A stretch of 64,000 nucleotides of DNA. Source: Janibacter alkaliphilus. Its GTDB lineage: Bacteria; Actinomycetota; Actinomycetes; Actinomycetales; Dermatophilaceae. A program made the position numbers and the translations under genes. The DNA is taken from positions 2,976,001-3,040,000 of the forward strand of contig NZ_JACBZX010000001.1 of assembly GCF_013408565.1 (NCBI RefSeq), given 5' to 3'. The notes below the pieces were generated by a model, which did no database searches, was not told where the DNA came from, and worked only from the letters and a program-made list of their open reading frames with translations. This document shows positions 35,224 through 48,583 of this stretch, piece by piece (the stretch's first letter is position 1; each line of letters begins with the position of its first letter).

Positions 35224-35655
35224 TCAGCGGCCGGTCTTGCGGGCCGCCAGCCGGGTGCCGACCCACGCGTCGGAGCACATCGCCGACCCGGAGGTGTGCA
35301 GGCCGGCCGTGCGGGCGGCCTCGTCGACCTCGCTGGGGTCGACCTCCTCGGGCTGCCCGGGGCGGGGGGTGACCAGGACGATGTCGCCGCCGTCCTCGAG
35401 GGTGCCGAGGGTGTCGACGAGCGCGTCGGTCAGGTCGCCGTCGCCGTCGCGCCACCACAGCAGGGCCACGTCGACGACCCCGGTGTAGTCCTCGTCCTCG
35501 AGCTCGCTGCCGACCAGCGCCTCGACCGAGCGACGGAAGTCCTCGTCGACGTCCTCGTCCCAGCCGTACTCCTGGACGATCTGCTCGGCGGCCAGCCCGA
35601 GCTTGCTCGCGGCCTCCTCGGTGGCCACGTTCTCGGTGGCCGAGTCCCCGGTCAC
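35224..35655 (-). CDS. DUF3052 family protein
   Basis: The 143-residue acidic protein matches DUF3052 (KLGLAAEQIVQEYGWDEDVDEDFR at the start, VDVALLWWRDGDGDLTDALVD in the middle, IVLVTPRPG). It is an actinobacterial family normally encoded near aceE. No function is established. The likely start is GTG 35655, which overlaps the upstream PH-domain gene stop; GGAAGGAC lies upstream of it. Confidence 0.88.
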   Translation of the reverse strand: MTGDSATENVATEEAASKLGLAAEQIVQEYGWDEDVDEDFRRSVEALVGSELEDEDYTGVVDVALLWWRDGDGDLTDALVDTLGTLEDGGDIVLVTPRPGQPEEVDPSEVDEAARTAGLHTSGSAMCSDAWVGTRLAARKTGR

Positions 35656-37313
35656 GACGTGCGTCCTTCCGCTCGATGTACCTCCATGCCCGACAAGTGA
35701 AGGCCAGCAGCGCCGGATTCGCAACCGCCGTCCGGGCCGCGGGCCCCGCGGGCCGCGCTGGCGGCGGCCCCCTGCTGCGCGTACAGCCGCTCGGCGTCGG
35801 CCACCCGCAGGTGCGGCGTGACGGGCAGCACAGCGCCCGGCGTCGAGACCAGGTGCACCTGGGCCAGTCCGAGCCGGCGCTGCACGGGCCCCTGGTGCAG
35901 GCCCATCGACTGGATCCGGCCGTGCGGCACGATCTGCACGATGCGACCCGGCCAGCCGCGACGCAGCAGGGCCACCTCGGGGTCGACCACGGCGCCGTTG
36001 CGCCGCCAGGTCACCGGGTCCAGCAGCCGGGCCGCCGGCGGGCTGGCGTAGCGGTGCGCCGGCAGCGTGCCGTGCATCGCCCCGTCCAGGCCCTCCACCT
36101 CGATCCCGGGGGTCAGCGCGTCCAGCGTGGCCCGCACCTCGGCGTCGGTGCCGACCGGGACCAGCACCCCGGCGTCGGTGATCTCGTCGCCGCCGAGCTC
36201 CACCCCGGCCACGTTCACGCTGAGCCGCCACCAGCCGGACCAGCGCCACAGCCACGGCTGGGTGAGCTGGATCGCCTGCACCCGCTCGACCGGGATGGTC
36301 GAGGTGGAGATGTCGGTGAGCCCGTGCGCCACCCGCAACGTCTCGCCCTGCCGGACGAGGGTGAGGTTGGACCAGGTGAGCACGTGCTTGATCCGGTTGA
36401 AGGCGGCGAAGAGGATCGGCACGAAGAAGCCGCCGACCACGCCGAGCACGCCGAGCCCGGCGAAGAGCGCGGCCAGGGGCACGGCCACGACGACGATCAG
36501 CGTCGCCGGGGAGAGGAAGGTCGAGGCGAGCAGCCGCCCGAAGGGCATCTCCACCAGCGGCGGCCCGCTGGTCGGCGGCGGCAGTCCCGGGGTGCCCGAG
36601 GGCCGCTCCGGGGTGCCGCCGGGCGTGCCGGTCGCGCCAGCCGTACCCGTGCTCGGTGGCCGCGAGCGCTGCTCGGCGTCGGCGGCCAGCCCGAGCAGCC
36701 GGTCCTGCAGGGCCAGCGCGTCGGAGTGGGTGAGGAAGGCGAGGCGGACGTTGGAGTCGGCGCCGCCGGCCGACTCCACCTTCACCTCGGCCAGGCCGGA
36801 GAGGCGGGCGAGGATCGGCCGGCTGATCGAGACCGCCTGGATCCGGTCGTAGCGGATCTGCCGGTGCTGGCGGAAGATCGCCCCCCGGCGCAGCTCGATC
36901 GTGCTGGCCCCCAGGCGGTAGCGGGTGAACCACCAGGCCGCGACGCCCAGCGCGGCGACCAGCAGGATCGCCAGGACCAGCCCAAGGACGAGCAGCGCCG
37001 GGTGGTCCAGCGCCCATGCCTCGACGTCCGGCCCGCTGCCGTCGTGCTCCTGGTCCGGGCCTCCCGGCCGGTCCGAGGTGCCGGTGGCGGCCGAGAGGAT
37101 GTCGTCCATCACCTGGCTGAGCAGGTAGCCCAGCACCGCGACCATGAAGAGCCCGCCGCGCAGCAGCGGCGAGAGCGGATGGAAGCGGCGCCAGTCCTCG
37201 CCGCGCGGACCGGGGGCCGGCACCTCGTCCGTGCCCTGCTCCGCGGCTGGTTGGTCCGCCGGTCGCTCGTCGGCCGGCGGCGGCGGTCCGGCTCCCGGGT
37301 GTGCCGAGCTCAC
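35652..37313 (-). CDS. PH-domain (bPH2/YdbT-like) membrane protein
   Basis: The 553-residue protein has several membrane helices and two or three copies of the bacterial PH-like DUF304 domain, each introduced by a helix pair and carrying a signature such as [31 protein letters not shown] or [31 protein letters not shown]. This is the YdbT layout, in which the partner is YdbS. The N-terminal 45 residues are Pro-rich and soluble. Function is unknown; a role in envelope stress or membrane assembly is possible. GTG 37313 overlaps the stop of the gene upstream. Confidence 0.87.
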   Translation of the reverse strand: MSSAHPGAGPPPPADERPADQPAAEQGTDEVPAPGPRGEDWRRFHPLSPLLRGGLFMVAVLGYLLSQVMDDILSAATGTSDRPGGPDQEHDGSGPDVEAWALDHPALLVLGLVLAILLVAALGVAAWWFTRYRLGASTIELRRGAIFRQHRQIRYDRIQAVSISRPILARLSGLAEVKVESAGGADSNVRLAFLTHSDALALQDRLLGLAADAEQRSRPPSTGTAGATGTPGGTPERPSGTPGLPPPTSGPPLVEMPFGRLLASTFLSPATLIVVVAVPLAALFAGLGVLGVVGGFFVPILFAAFNRIKHVLTWSNLTLVRQGETLRVAHGLTDISTSTIPVERVQAIQLTQPWLWRWSGWWRLSVNVAGVELGGDEITDAGVLVPVGTDAEVRATLDALTPGIEVEGLDGAMHGTLPAHRYASPPAARLLDPVTWRRNGAVVDPEVALLRRGWPGRIVQIVPHGRIQSMGLHQGPVQRRLGLAQVHLVSTPGAVLPVTPHLRVADAERLYAQQGAAASAARGARGPDGGCESGAAGLHLSGMEVHRAEGRTS

Positions 37314-37840
37314 AGCCCGGCCCGTCGGCTCTCGCCGAGCTCGGTGAGCCGCTCGCGCAGCTCCTCCGCGGTCTCGGACGGCAGCCCCGGCAGGTCGCCC
37401 GAGCTGGCCGGGCTGGCGGTGTGCACCTCGATGCCGGCCAGGCCGTAGCGCCGCATCAGCGGCCCGGCGGCGACGTCGACGTACTGGATCCGGCCGTAGG
37501 GGATGGTCACCATGCGGCGGAACATCCGCCCCTTGCGGATCGCCAGCTCGTCCTCGAGCTCGGCGTAGCTGATCGCCGGCACCTGCCGCACGATCAGCCA
37601 CTGGCACCACAGCCAGCCGACGACCAGCACGCCGGCGAGCACCCAGAGCCACGGCCACAGCAGCACGGCGGCGACGACCGCGCCGACGAGCAGCGGGGCG
37701 AGGCAGAGCGCGGCGGTGATGCTGCGCACCGCGACGAGCGAGGTGGAGACCGGCCGCCAGGGCGCGCCGTCCTGCGCGCGCAGGCCGAGCTGCAGGGTGG
37801 CCCGCGGTCCGGTCTGCGGCGGGTCTGGCTGCTGCGACAT
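37310..37840 (-). CDS. PH-domain (bPH2/YdbS-like) membrane protein
   Basis: The 176-residue protein has two hydrophobic helices (about 38-80), then one DUF304 PH-like domain with [40 protein letters not shown]. It is the YdbS-like partner of the next gene, which it overlaps by GTGA. ATG 37840 is used; a GTG nine bases upstream is an alternative. Confidence 0.87.
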   Translation of the reverse strand: MSQQPDPPQTGPRATLQLGLRAQDGAPWRPVSTSLVAVRSITAALCLAPLLVGAVVAAVLLWPWLWVLAGVLVVGWLWCQWLIVRQVPAISYAELEDELAIRKGRMFRRMVTIPYGRIQYVDVAAGPLMRRYGLAGIEVHTASPASSGDLPGLPSETAEELRERLTELGESRRAGL

Positions 37841-37978
37841 GTCGCTCACGCTCTCATCCAAGCAGCCGTCCTTTCTCGAGGCAGGCCCGAGTGGGCACGA
37901 CCGGGGGTCCGGGTGGAAGGATGGGTGTGCTGCACACCACACCGGGCAGCAGGGCCGACCCCCGAAAGGACGTTGGAC

Positions 37979-40759
37979 GTGACCGTCAACGACGACCGCC
38001 CGAACGATGGACCGATCCTCAACGGCATCCCGACCCATCTGCCGGACATCGACGCCGAGGAGACCCAGGAGTGGCTGGACAGCCTGGACGGGCTGATCGA
38101 CGAGTCCGGGCGGTCCCGGGCCCGCTACGTCATGCTGCGCCTGCTCGAGCGCGCCCGGGCCATGAACGTCGGCGTCCCGTCGCTGACCACCACCGACTAC
38201 GTCAACACCATCCCGCCGGAGCACGAGCCCTGGTACCCCGGTGACGAGGAGATCGAGCGGCGCTACCGCGCCTGGATCCGGTGGAACGCGGCGGTCCAGG
38301 TGCACCGCGCCCAGCGGCCCGACGTGGCCGTCGGCGGGCACATCTCCACCTACGCCTCCGCGGCCACCCTCTACGAGGTCGGCTTCAACCACTTCTGGCG
38401 AGGCAAGGACCACAAGGGCGGCGGCGACCAGATCTTCTTCCAGGGGCACGCCTCCCCCGGCATGTACGCCCGGGCCTTCCTCGAGGGACGCCTGACCGAG
38501 GAGCAGATGGACGGCTTCCGGCAGGAGAAGAGCCACGTCGTCGACGGCGAGGTCGAGGGGCTGCCCAGCTACCCGCACCCGCGACTGATGAGCACCTTCT
38601 GGGAGTTCCCGACGGTCTCGATGGGGATCGGCCCGATGAACGCGATCTACCAGGCGCAGTTCAACAAGTACCTGCACAACCGGGGCATCAAGGACACCAG
38701 CGAGCAGCACGTCTGGGCCTTCCTCGGCGACGGCGAGATGGACGAGCCGGAGAGCCGGGGGCTGCTGCAGACGGCCGCCTTCGAGGAGCTGGACAACCTC
38801 ACCTTCGTCATCAACTGCAACCTGCAGCGGCTGGACGGCCCGGTGCGCGGCAACGGCAAGATCGTCCAGGAGCTCGAGGCCTTCTTCCGCGGCGCCGGGT
38901 GGAACGTCATCAAGGTCGTCTGGGGCCGCGGCTGGGACCCGCTGCTGGCCGCCGACCGCGACGGCGCGCTGGTCAACCTCATGAACCAGACGCCGGACGG
39001 CGACTACCAGACCTTCCGGGCCAACGACGGCGCCTACGTCCGGGAGAACTTCTTCGACCGCGACCCGCGCACCCGCAAGCTCGTCGAGGACTGGAGCGAC
39101 GCGGACATCTGGTGGCGGCTCAAGCGCGGCGGGCACGACTACAACAAGGTCTACGCCGCCTACAAGGCCGCGATGGAGCACAGCGGGCAGCCGACGGTCA
39201 TCCTCGTCAAGACGATCAAGGGCTACGGCCTGGGCACCCACTTCGCCGGCCGCAACGCCACCCACCAGATGAAGAAGCTCACCCTGGAGGACCTCAAGGG
39301 GCTGCGCGACGGGCTGAAGATCCCGATCAGCGACGAGGAGCTGGAGAAGGACCCCTACCTGCCGCCCTACTACCACCCGGGCGAGGAGGACGAGGCGATC
39401 CGCTACATGCTCGAGCGTCGCCGCAAGCTCGGTGGCGGGCTGCCGGAGCGGCGGGTGGACTACCCGCAGCTGTCGCTGCCGCCGAGCAAGGCCTACGAGA
39501 TCGTCAAGAAGGGCTCCGGCAAGCAGGAGGTCGCCACGACCATGGCGTGGGTGCGCCTGCTCAAGGACCTCATGCGGGACAAGGAGTTCGGCAAGCGGAT
39601 CGTGCCGATCATCCCGGACGAGGCGCGCACCTTCGGGATGGACAGCTTCTTCCCCACCGCGAAGATCTACAACCCGCACGGGCAGACCTACACCTCGGTG
39701 GACGCCGAGCTCATGCTCGCCTACAAGGAGTCCACCGCCGGGCAGCTGATCCACACCGGGATCAACGAAGGGGGCTCCGTCGCCGCCTTCACCGCGGCCG
39801 GCACCTCCTACGCCACCCACGGCGAGCCGATGATCCCGGTCTACATCTTCTACTCGATGTTCGGCTTCCAGCGCACCGGCGACGGGATCTGGGCGGCCGC
39901 CGACCAGATGAGCCGCGGCTTCCTGCTCGGCGCCACCGCCGGGCGGACCACGCTGACCGGCGAGGGGCTGCAGCACGCCGACGGGCACAGCCTGCTGCTC
40001 GCGGCGACCAACCCCGCGGTGGAGGCCTGGGACCCCGCCTTCGGCTTCGAGATCGGGCACATCATGCGCCACGGTCTGGAGACGATGTACGGCGGCGACG
40101 CCCCGGCCAACGACCCCTCGCGCAACGTCATCTACTACCTCACGCTCTACAACGAGCCGATGGTCATGCCGCCTGAGCCGGACGGTCTGGACGTCGAGGC
40201 GCTGCTGAAGGGCATGTACCTCTACGCCGAGGGCGAGGGCGACGACGCGCCGCGGGCGCAGGTGCTGGCCAGCGGCGTCGGCATGCCGTGGGCGCTGGAG
40301 GCCCAGCAGCTGCTGCGCGACGACTGGGGCGTGGCCGCCGACGTGTGGTCGGTGACCAGCTGGTCGCGGCTGCGCCGGGAGGCGATGGACTGCGACGAGC
40401 AGGCCTTCCTGCACCCCGAGGACGGGCGGCGCACGCCGTGGGTCACCGAGGCGCTGGCCGACCGGAAGGGCCCGGTCGTCGCGGTCTCGGACTACATGAA
40501 GCAGGTGCAGGACCAGATCGGTCCGTGGGTGCCGGGCGACTACGCGGCGCTGGGCACCGACGGATTCGGCTTCTCCGACACCCGGGCCGCGGCCCGCCGC
40601 TTCTTCCACGTCGACGGCCCGTCGGTCGCGGTGCGCACCCTGCAGATGCTCGCCGAGCGTGGCGAGGTGGCGCAGGACGTCCCGGCGAAGGCGGCCGAGA
40701 AGTACCGGCTGCTCGACGTCACCGCCGGCGAGTCCGGCAACGCCGGCGGCGACGCCTGA
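37979..40759 (+). CDS. aceE: Pyruvate dehydrogenase E1 component, homodimeric type
   Basis: The 926-residue TPP enzyme decarboxylates pyruvate and acetylates the lipoyl group of E2. The family blocks are complete: [21 protein letters not shown] segments, [15 protein letters not shown], the TPP/Mg motif [10 protein letters not shown] followed by [44 protein letters not shown], and [22 protein letters not shown] in the pyrimidine domain. It starts at GTG 37979 with GAAAGGA upstream. It is divergent from the PH-domain genes; E2 and E3 lie elsewhere. Confidence 0.97.
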   Translation: MTVNDDRPNDGPILNGIPTHLPDIDAEETQEWLDSLDGLIDESGRSRARYVMLRLLERARAMNVGVPSLTTTDYVNTIPPEHEPWYPGDEEIERRYRAWIRWNAAVQVHRAQRPDVAVGGHISTYASAATLYEVGFNHFWRGKDHKGGGDQIFFQGHASPGMYARAFLEGRLTEEQMDGFRQEKSHVVDGEVEGLPSYPHPRLMSTFWEFPTVSMGIGPMNAIYQAQFNKYLHNRGIKDTSEQHVWAFLGDGEMDEPESRGLLQTAAFEELDNLTFVINCNLQRLDGPVRGNGKIVQELEAFFRGAGWNVIKVVWGRGWDPLLAADRDGALVNLMNQTPDGDYQTFRANDGAYVRENFFDRDPRTRKLVEDWSDADIWWRLKRGGHDYNKVYAAYKAAMEHSGQPTVILVKTIKGYGLGTHFAGRNATHQMKKLTLEDLKGLRDGLKIPISDEELEKDPYLPPYYHPGEEDEAIRYMLERRRKLGGGLPERRVDYPQLSLPPSKAYEIVKKGSGKQEVATTMAWVRLLKDLMRDKEFGKRIVPIIPDEARTFGMDSFFPTAKIYNPHGQTYTSVDAELMLAYKESTAGQLIHTGINEGGSVAAFTAAGTSYATHGEPMIPVYIFYSMFGFQRTGDGIWAAADQMSRGFLLGATAGRTTLTGEGLQHADGHSLLLAATNPAVEAWDPAFGFEIGHIMRHGLETMYGGDAPANDPSRNVIYYLTLYNEPMVMPPEPDGLDVEALLKGMYLYAEGEGDDAPRAQVLASGVGMPWALEAQQLLRDDWGVAADVWSVTSWSRLRREAMDCDEQAFLHPEDGRRTPWVTEALADRKGPVVAVSDYMKQVQDQIGPWVPGDYAALGTDGFGFSDTRAAARRFFHVDGPSVAVRTLQMLAERGEVAQDVPAKAAEKYRLLDVTAGESGNAGGDA

Positions 40760-40809
40760 CGGGCCGCGGACGCTGACGGGGCGATGACACCGACGCGTCG
40801 TTGACGCAG

Positions 40810-41355
40810 ATGACCGGGACCAGGTGGCGGGCGGCGCTCGCTGCCGTGGTCCCGGTCGTCACCGCGTCGTGCCTCGTCGGGCCGGCCGCCCCGTGGGGAT
40901 CGCCGCACGTCGAGGTCTCGCTCGCCGGGTGGAGCCAGGGAAGTGTCTACACCGAGGCCGATCGCCTCTTCACAGTCGTGTCGTTCGACGGCTTCTGCGC
41001 GCGCGCCGACGACGTCGTCACCCTCGATGGAGTCGAGTTCATCACGTCCTCCGGGATGGAGGTCGTTCGGGCTGGCTACACCGACCGGCGTCCCACCTCC
41101 GGTCTCCAGGAGGGTGGGTGGGCCGAGCACGACATCAGCACCACCGATCGGATGCGGAGGTGCTCCGACACGGAGCAGACCCTCGTCATGGAGGTGCGAC
41201 GCACCGGGACGGGCAACGTCTGGAGCTCCGGCCTACGAGTGCATACCGTCGAGGCCGGCACCTATGAGGGACAAGCCCGCTCGATGTTCTGCCCGCGCAC
41301 CGACGGCTGCACCCAGCAGGAGTTCGAGTCGGTCCCGGAGGTCGACGTCGACTGA
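40810..41355 (+). CDS. Putative secreted or lipid-anchored hypothetical protein
   Basis: I do not recognise this 181-residue protein. The N-terminus RWRAALAAVVPVVTASC looks like a signal sequence, and the Cys at about residue 21 could be a lipid-attachment site, although TASC is a weak lipobox. The rest is soluble with four further cysteines that could form disulfides. It is followed by a strong hairpin at 41391-41422. Confidence 0.55.
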   Translation: MTGTRWRAALAAVVPVVTASCLVGPAAPWGSPHVEVSLAGWSQGSVYTEADRLFTVVSFDGFCARADDVVTLDGVEFITSSGMEVVRAGYTDRRPTSGLQEGGWAEHDISTTDRMRRCSDTEQTLVMEVRRTGTGNVWSSGLRVHTVEAGTYEGQARSMFCPRTDGCTQQEFESVPEVDVD

Positions 41356-41390
41356 GGCCGAGCAGCGCCTGTCCATCACAGCCTGATCAC

Positions 41391-41422
41391 GGTGCCCCGA
41401 GGGTGACAACCCTCGGGGCACC
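41391..41422 (+). terminator. Hairpin terminator-like structure
   Basis: GGTGCCCCGAGGGT (41391-41404) and ACCCTCGGGGCACC (41409-41422) form a perfect 14-bp stem around a GACA loop. There is no U-run, which is usual in this GC range. It separates two secreted-protein genes. Confidence 0.7.
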
Positions 41423-41495
41423 GGTGGCGTCGGAGGGGGTGCAGGTGCGGCACGGAGGCCGCACCCTCGCCCACATCGACCAGGAGGAACCACCC

Positions 41496-42055
41496 ATGTC
41501 CGTCCGACGTCTCGCCGCCACCGCCCCGCTCGGTGTCGCCCTAGCCGCGCTGCTCGTGCCGCAGACCGCGACCGCCGAGCCGGGCCCCCCGAACGAGCCC
41601 GAGCTGACCCCTTCGTACCTGACCTCCACGGTCGTCGAGGGCTCGCTGGAGGGCACCCCGGGCAACCGGCACCAGATCGTCGTCGACCGCAGCCAGCGCG
41701 ACACCGTCGACGGCTGGGTCCGCTCCTGGAGCTGCCCCGAGGGCGCCACCGTCACGATGACCTGGGCCTCGTCGAGCTGCACGTACCGGCTGACCCAGGA
41801 CCTGCGCAGCCAGTACGGCACCAGCGCGGACGAGTGGCTCAGCTCCACCGGCCGCTCGGCCACCGTCTCCGCGCCGAACCTCGTCGGGGTCAACCGCGAC
41901 ACCGGCTACGTGCGCCGGCTGCCGCTGGAGCTGACCTTCGTCGCCGGCCAGGACGCCACCCTCACCCAGGAGGTCAGCTCGTACACCTACTCGCCGGCGC
42001 GGGTCCGGGGCGAGATCGGCGGCGCCCGCTACGCCGACAGCGACGGCTACGTCGG

Positions 42056-42077
<22 letters not shown>
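41496..42077 (+). CDS. Secreted hypothetical protein
   Basis: The 193-residue protein has a clear Sec signal peptide (MSVRRLAATAPLGVALAALL, likely cleaved after ATA) and no membrane segment after it. The mature part contains two cysteines in WSCPEGATVTMTWASSSCTYRL, which could form a disulfide. I do not recognise the family. AGGAGG lies just upstream of the ATG. The 3' end overlaps the convergent phosphodiesterase gene by 22 bases. Confidence 0.65.
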
Positions 42078-44904
<2,827 letters not shown>

Positions 44905-44941
44905 CGCGGGTCCGGCACCGACCGACACCCGCCCGGACCAC

Positions 44942-44958
44942 TTGTCCGGTCCGGACAA
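44942..44958. promoter_or_regulatory. 17-bp palindromic operator candidate upstream of fasR
   Basis: TTGTCCGGTCCGGACAA is a perfect palindrome (8-bp arms) directly before the TAGACT -10 box at 44960-44965, where a -35 box would be. That box is seven bases before the fasR ATG. The site could bind FasR or another dimeric regulator to control fasR; this is an inference. Confidence 0.55.
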
Positions 44959-44972
44959 ATAGACTGCGGCGC

Positions 44973-46169
44973 ATGGCTCCTCGCTCCCGCCACGGCTCGT
45001 CGCTCTCGGCGACCACCCGGCTGCAGGTGCGGCGGGCCGGCGGCGAGCTGGCCACCACCGCCACCCGGCGGATCGAGGAGCGCTACGGGTGGTACGCCGA
45101 CCTCACCGCGCGGCAGCGCTCCTGGGTCGCCCAGGTCGCCCAGGCGGGCATCTCCGGCTTCATCGAGTGGGTCGACGGGCACGGCCGCCAGGACCCCCGG
45201 ACCACCTTCGCCGCCGCCCCGCGCGAGCTGACCCGGGCGATCACCCTGGCCCAGACCCTCGAGCTCTCCCGGACCGTCATCGAAGTGGTCGACGCGGCCG
45301 TCGAGGACCTCGCCACCGCCGGCGACGTCCCCGCGCTGCGCGAGGCGGTGCTGCGCTACTCCACCGAGGTCGCCTTCGGCGCCGCCCAGGTCTACGCCAC
45401 CGCCGCCGAGCAGCGCGGCGCCTGGGACGCCCGCCTGGAGTCGCTGGTCATCGACGCGGTGATGCGCGGCGAGATGGACGACTCGCTGCTCACCCGCGCC
45501 GCCGCGCTCGGCTGGGACGACGTGCACGACGTCGTCGTCATCGTCGGCGAGTCGCCGCACGTCGGGGACCCCACCACCGAGCCGGCCGAGGCCGCGGCCG
45601 CGCTGCACCGGGCCGCGGCCCGTCTCGACCACCCGGCCCTGGCCGGGGTGCAGGGCGGGCGGCTGGTAGCGGTGCTCGGCGGGGTCGCCGACCCGGCCCG
45701 GCGCACCGCCACCCTGGCCGGCCTCTTCGGTCCCGGCCCGCTGGTCCACGGCACCCTGGTCGAGGATCTCGTCGAGGGGGCGATCTCGGCGGCCGCGGCG
45801 GTGGCCGGGCACGATGCGGCGCACGGCTGGGCCGGCTGCCCGCGCCCGGTGGCCGCCGACGACCTGCTGGCCGAGCGCACCCTCGTCGGCGACGAGCTGG
45901 CCCGGGCCAGCCTGGTCGCCCGCATCCACCAGCCGCTGCTGGCGCACCCGGCGCTGCTGCAGACCGCGCGCACCTACCTCGACAGCAGCGCCGGCCTGGA
46001 GGGCACCGCACGCGAGCTCATCGTGCACGTCAACACCGTGCGCTACCGGCTGCGCCGGATCGCCGAGATCACCGGCTACGAGATCACCGACCCGCACGAC
46101 GCCTTCACCGTGCGGGTCGCGCTGACCCTCGGCACCATCTTGGAGGGTTCCTCCAAAGACCCGGCGTGA
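44973..46169 (+). CDS. fasR: PucR/CdaR-type regulator, FasR homologue
   Basis: The 398-residue protein has the usual FasR layout: a long N-terminal domain (GWYADLTARQRSWVAQVAQAG near residue 40), a GGDEF-like middle region, and a C-terminal PucR-type helix-turn-helix with LVHVNTVRYRLRRIAEITGYEI-like residues near 350. In Streptomyces FasR binds upstream of fabD and activates fabD-fabH-acpP-fabF. The same gene order follows here, so that function is likely. The mRNA appears leaderless. Confidence 0.9.
   Translation: MAPRSRHGSSLSATTRLQVRRAGGELATTATRRIEERYGWYADLTARQRSWVAQVAQAGISGFIEWVDGHGRQDPRTTFAAAPRELTRAITLAQTLELSRTVIEVVDAAVEDLATAGDVPALREAVLRYSTEVAFGAAQVYATAAEQRGAWDARLESLVIDAVMRGEMDDSLLTRAAALGWDDVHDVVVIVGESPHVGDPTTEPAEAAAALHRAAARLDHPALAGVQGGRLVAVLGGVADPARRTATLAGLFGPGPLVHGTLVEDLVEGAISAAAAVAGHDAAHGWAGCPRPVAADDLLAERTLVGDELARASLVARIHQPLLAHPALLQTARTYLDSSAGLEGTARELIVHVNTVRYRLRRIAEITGYEITDPHDAFTVRVALTLGTILEGSSKDPA
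46140..46156. promoter_or_regulatory. Palindromic site before the fab operon
   Basis: TTGGAGG and CCTCCAA are 7-bp arms around GTT, inside the last codons of fasR and about 70 bases before the fabD start. It is a candidate FasR operator for the fatty-acid synthesis genes. No other palindrome of similar quality lies in the 55-base intergenic gap. Confidence 0.45.
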
Positions 46170-46224
46170 TTGTCTGTCGGCGCCGCCGTCGCCGTGACCT
46201 CCCCGAGACCGGGACGCTGGATAC

Positions 46225-47409
46225 GTGCTTGCGATCACGTGCCCCGGACAGGGCTCCCAGACCCCCGGCTTCCTCGCTCCCTGGCTGGAGCTCCCCGGAA
46301 CCGGCGAACGCCTCGACTGGCTGGGCACCGTGGCCGGCATCGACCTGCGCACCCACGGCACCACCAGCGACGAGGCCACGATCAAGGACACCGCGGTCGC
46401 CCAGCCGCTGATCGTCGGCGCCGGGCTGGTCACCCTGCTCTCCCTCTTCTCCCACCCGGCCGACGGCTTCCGCGTGGTCGGCGTCGGCGCCGGCCACAGC
46501 GTCGGCGAGATCACCGCGGCCAGCGCCGCCGGGGTCATCTCCGCCGAGCAGGCGATGGTCCTGGTCCGCGAGCGCGGCAACGCGATGGCGACCGCGAGCG
46601 CGGTCACCCCGACCGGCATGAGCGCCGTCGTCGGCGGCGACGAGGACGAGGTGATCGCGGCCATCGAGCGCCACGGACTGACCCCGGCCAACCGCAACGG
46701 CTCCGGCCAGGTGGTCGCCGCCGGCACGATGGAGGACCTCGCCGCGCTCGCCGAGGACCCGCCGGCCAAGGCCCGGGTGATGCCGCTGAAGGTGGCTGGC
46801 GCCTTCCACACCGAGCACATGGCCCCGGCCGTGGACGTCCTCGCCCGGCACGCCCGGGCGATCTCCACCCATGACGCCCGGGTGCCGATCCTCTCCAACG
46901 CCGACGGCAGCGTCGTGCACTCCGGCACCGAGGTGCTGCGCCGGATCGTCTCCCAGGTCAGCCGCCCGGTCCGCTGGGACCTGACCATGGAGGCGATGAA
47001 GAGCCTGGGCGTTACCGGCCTCATCGAGATCCCGCCGTCGGGCACCCTCACCGGTCTCGCCAAGCGCGGCCTGAAGGGGGTCGAGACCCTGGCGCTGAAG
47101 ACCCCCGACGACCTCGAGGCCGCCCACCGGATGGTCCGCGAGCACGGCGAGTCGCGCACCGCCTCGGCCCCCGCCTGGCGGATCGTCGTCGCCCCGGTCA
47201 AGGGCACGGTCTCGATCCCCGAGCACGCCGTCTCCGGGAGCCTGCCGAGCAACACCGTCGTCGCCCAGGTCTCCTCGCTGCGCGACACGCACGACGTGCT
47301 CGCCCCGCACGGCGGTCAGGTCGTCGAGTGGCTCGTCGAGGACGGCGACCCGGTCAGCCCCGGCCAGCCGCTGGTGCGGCTGCACCCCGAGGGCGAGGTC
47401 TCGGCGTGA
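46225..47409 (+). CDS. fabD: Malonyl-CoA:ACP transacylase with C-terminal biotinyl/lipoyl-like domain
   Basis: The 394-residue protein starts with a standard FabD of about 300 residues: CPGQGSQTPGF, the nucleophile Ser92 in GHSVGE and His195 in AFHTEHM. It loads malonyl groups onto ACP. After a linker, residues about 317-391 read like a biotinyl/lipoyl-attachment fold (WRIVVAPVKGTVS ... VVAQVSSLRDTHDVLAPHGG ... VEWLVEDGDPVSPGQPLV). The family's modified Lys (usually AMKM) is missing: the turn reads LRDTHD. The domain may act in protein contacts. It overlaps fabH by GTGA. Confidence 0.92.
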   Translation: MLAITCPGQGSQTPGFLAPWLELPGTGERLDWLGTVAGIDLRTHGTTSDEATIKDTAVAQPLIVGAGLVTLLSLFSHPADGFRVVGVGAGHSVGEITAASAAGVISAEQAMVLVRERGNAMATASAVTPTGMSAVVGGDEDEVIAAIERHGLTPANRNGSGQVVAAGTMEDLAALAEDPPAKARVMPLKVAGAFHTEHMAPAVDVLARHARAISTHDARVPILSNADGSVVHSGTEVLRRIVSQVSRPVRWDLTMEAMKSLGVTGLIEIPPSGTLTGLAKRGLKGVETLALKTPDDLEAAHRMVREHGESRTASAPAWRIVVAPVKGTVSIPEHAVSGSLPSNTVVAQVSSLRDTHDVLAPHGGQVVEWLVEDGDPVSPGQPLVRLHPEGEVSA

Positions 47410-48515
47410 GCGCCCGCACCCTCGGCGCGCCGACCGAGCTGCGGCACGCCCGGATCAGCGGGATCGGCGGCTACCGGCCCGAGCGGGTCGTGCCCAACGC
47501 CGAGATCGTCGACGCCATCGACTCCTCCGATGAGTGGATCCGGGAGCGCTCGGGCATCCGCACCCGGCACCGCGCCGCGCCCGACGAGACCGTCGTCGAC
47601 ATGTCCGTGGCCGCTTCGACCGGCGCCATCGCCCAGGCCGGGATCACCCCCGAGCAGATCGACGCGGTGCTCGTCGCCACCGTCACCCACCCGTACCAGA
47701 CGCCGGCCGCCGCCCCCGAGGTCGCCGCCCGCTTCGGGATCGCCGCGCCCGCGATGGACCTCTCCGCCGCCTGCGCCGGCTACTGCCACGCGGTGTCCGT
47801 CGCCAACGACATGGTCCGGGCCGGCACCGCCGACCACGTCCTCGTCGTCGGCGTCGAGAAGCTCTCCGACTTCACCGACCCGCACGACCGCGGCTCCGCC
47901 TTCATCTTCGGCGACGGCGCCGGAGCCGCCGTGGTCTCGGTCTCCGACCGGCCCGGCATCGGCCCGACCATCTGGGGCAGCGACGGCGACCGCAAGGGGC
48001 TGATCACCCAGCGTGACAGCTGGATGGAGCTGCACGCCCCCGAGGGCACCGTCGGCGGCCGGCAGTGGCCGGCGATCGTCATGGAGGGCCCGAGCGTCTT
48101 CCGCTGGGCGGTGTGGTCGATGACCGAGCACGCCCAGGCCGCGATGGACGCCGCCGGGGTCGCCCCCGAGGAGCTGTCCGCCTTCATCCCGCACCAGGCG
48201 AACGTGCGGATCATCGACAACCTCGCCAAGACCCTGCACCTGCCGGCCGACCTGCCGATCGCCCGGGACATCGAGACCACCGCGAACACCTCGGCCGCCT
48301 CGGTCCCGCTGGCGATGGAGCGGATGCTGCGCGAAGGGGAGATCGCCCCCGGCGGCCTCGCCCTGCAGATCGGCTTCGGCGCCGGCCTCGTCTGGGCCGC
48401 CCAGGTCGTCGAGATCCCCACCCCGGCTCCCGGCACCCAGGCGGCCAGCGCGGAGGCCGCCACCAGCCCGCAGAGCACGCCCGCACCGGGCGAGCCCACG
48501 CCCGCCGGCACCTAG
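47406..48515 (+). CDS. fabH: Beta-ketoacyl-ACP synthase III
   Basis: The 369-residue thiolase-fold enzyme condenses an acyl-CoA primer with malonyl-ACP to start fatty-acid synthesis. The catalytic triad is complete: Cys123 in DLSAACAGYCHA, His263 in IPHQANVRI and Asn294 in TANTSAAS. Residues after about 338 form a Pro/Ala/Thr-rich tail not usual for the family. It is coupled to fabD upstream and followed by acpP after 68 bases. Confidence 0.95.
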   Translation: MSARTLGAPTELRHARISGIGGYRPERVVPNAEIVDAIDSSDEWIRERSGIRTRHRAAPDETVVDMSVAASTGAIAQAGITPEQIDAVLVATVTHPYQTPAAAPEVAARFGIAAPAMDLSAACAGYCHAVSVANDMVRAGTADHVLVVGVEKLSDFTDPHDRGSAFIFGDGAGAAVVSVSDRPGIGPTIWGSDGDRKGLITQRDSWMELHAPEGTVGGRQWPAIVMEGPSVFRWAVWSMTEHAQAAMDAAGVAPEELSAFIPHQANVRIIDNLAKTLHLPADLPIARDIETTANTSAASVPLAMERMLREGEIAPGGLALQIGFGAGLVWAAQVVEIPTPAPGTQAASAEAATSPQSTPAPGEPTPAGT

Positions 48516-48583
48516 TCCCCCGACGGCCCGGCGGGTACCCCGGGCCACGACAGTCACGACACGCACCACCGAAGGAGCAGCAC

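Noticed and set aside
46225..47409. Biotin or lipoate attachment in the FabD tail
   Set aside because: The expected Lys at the beta-turn is absent, so only the fold is claimed.
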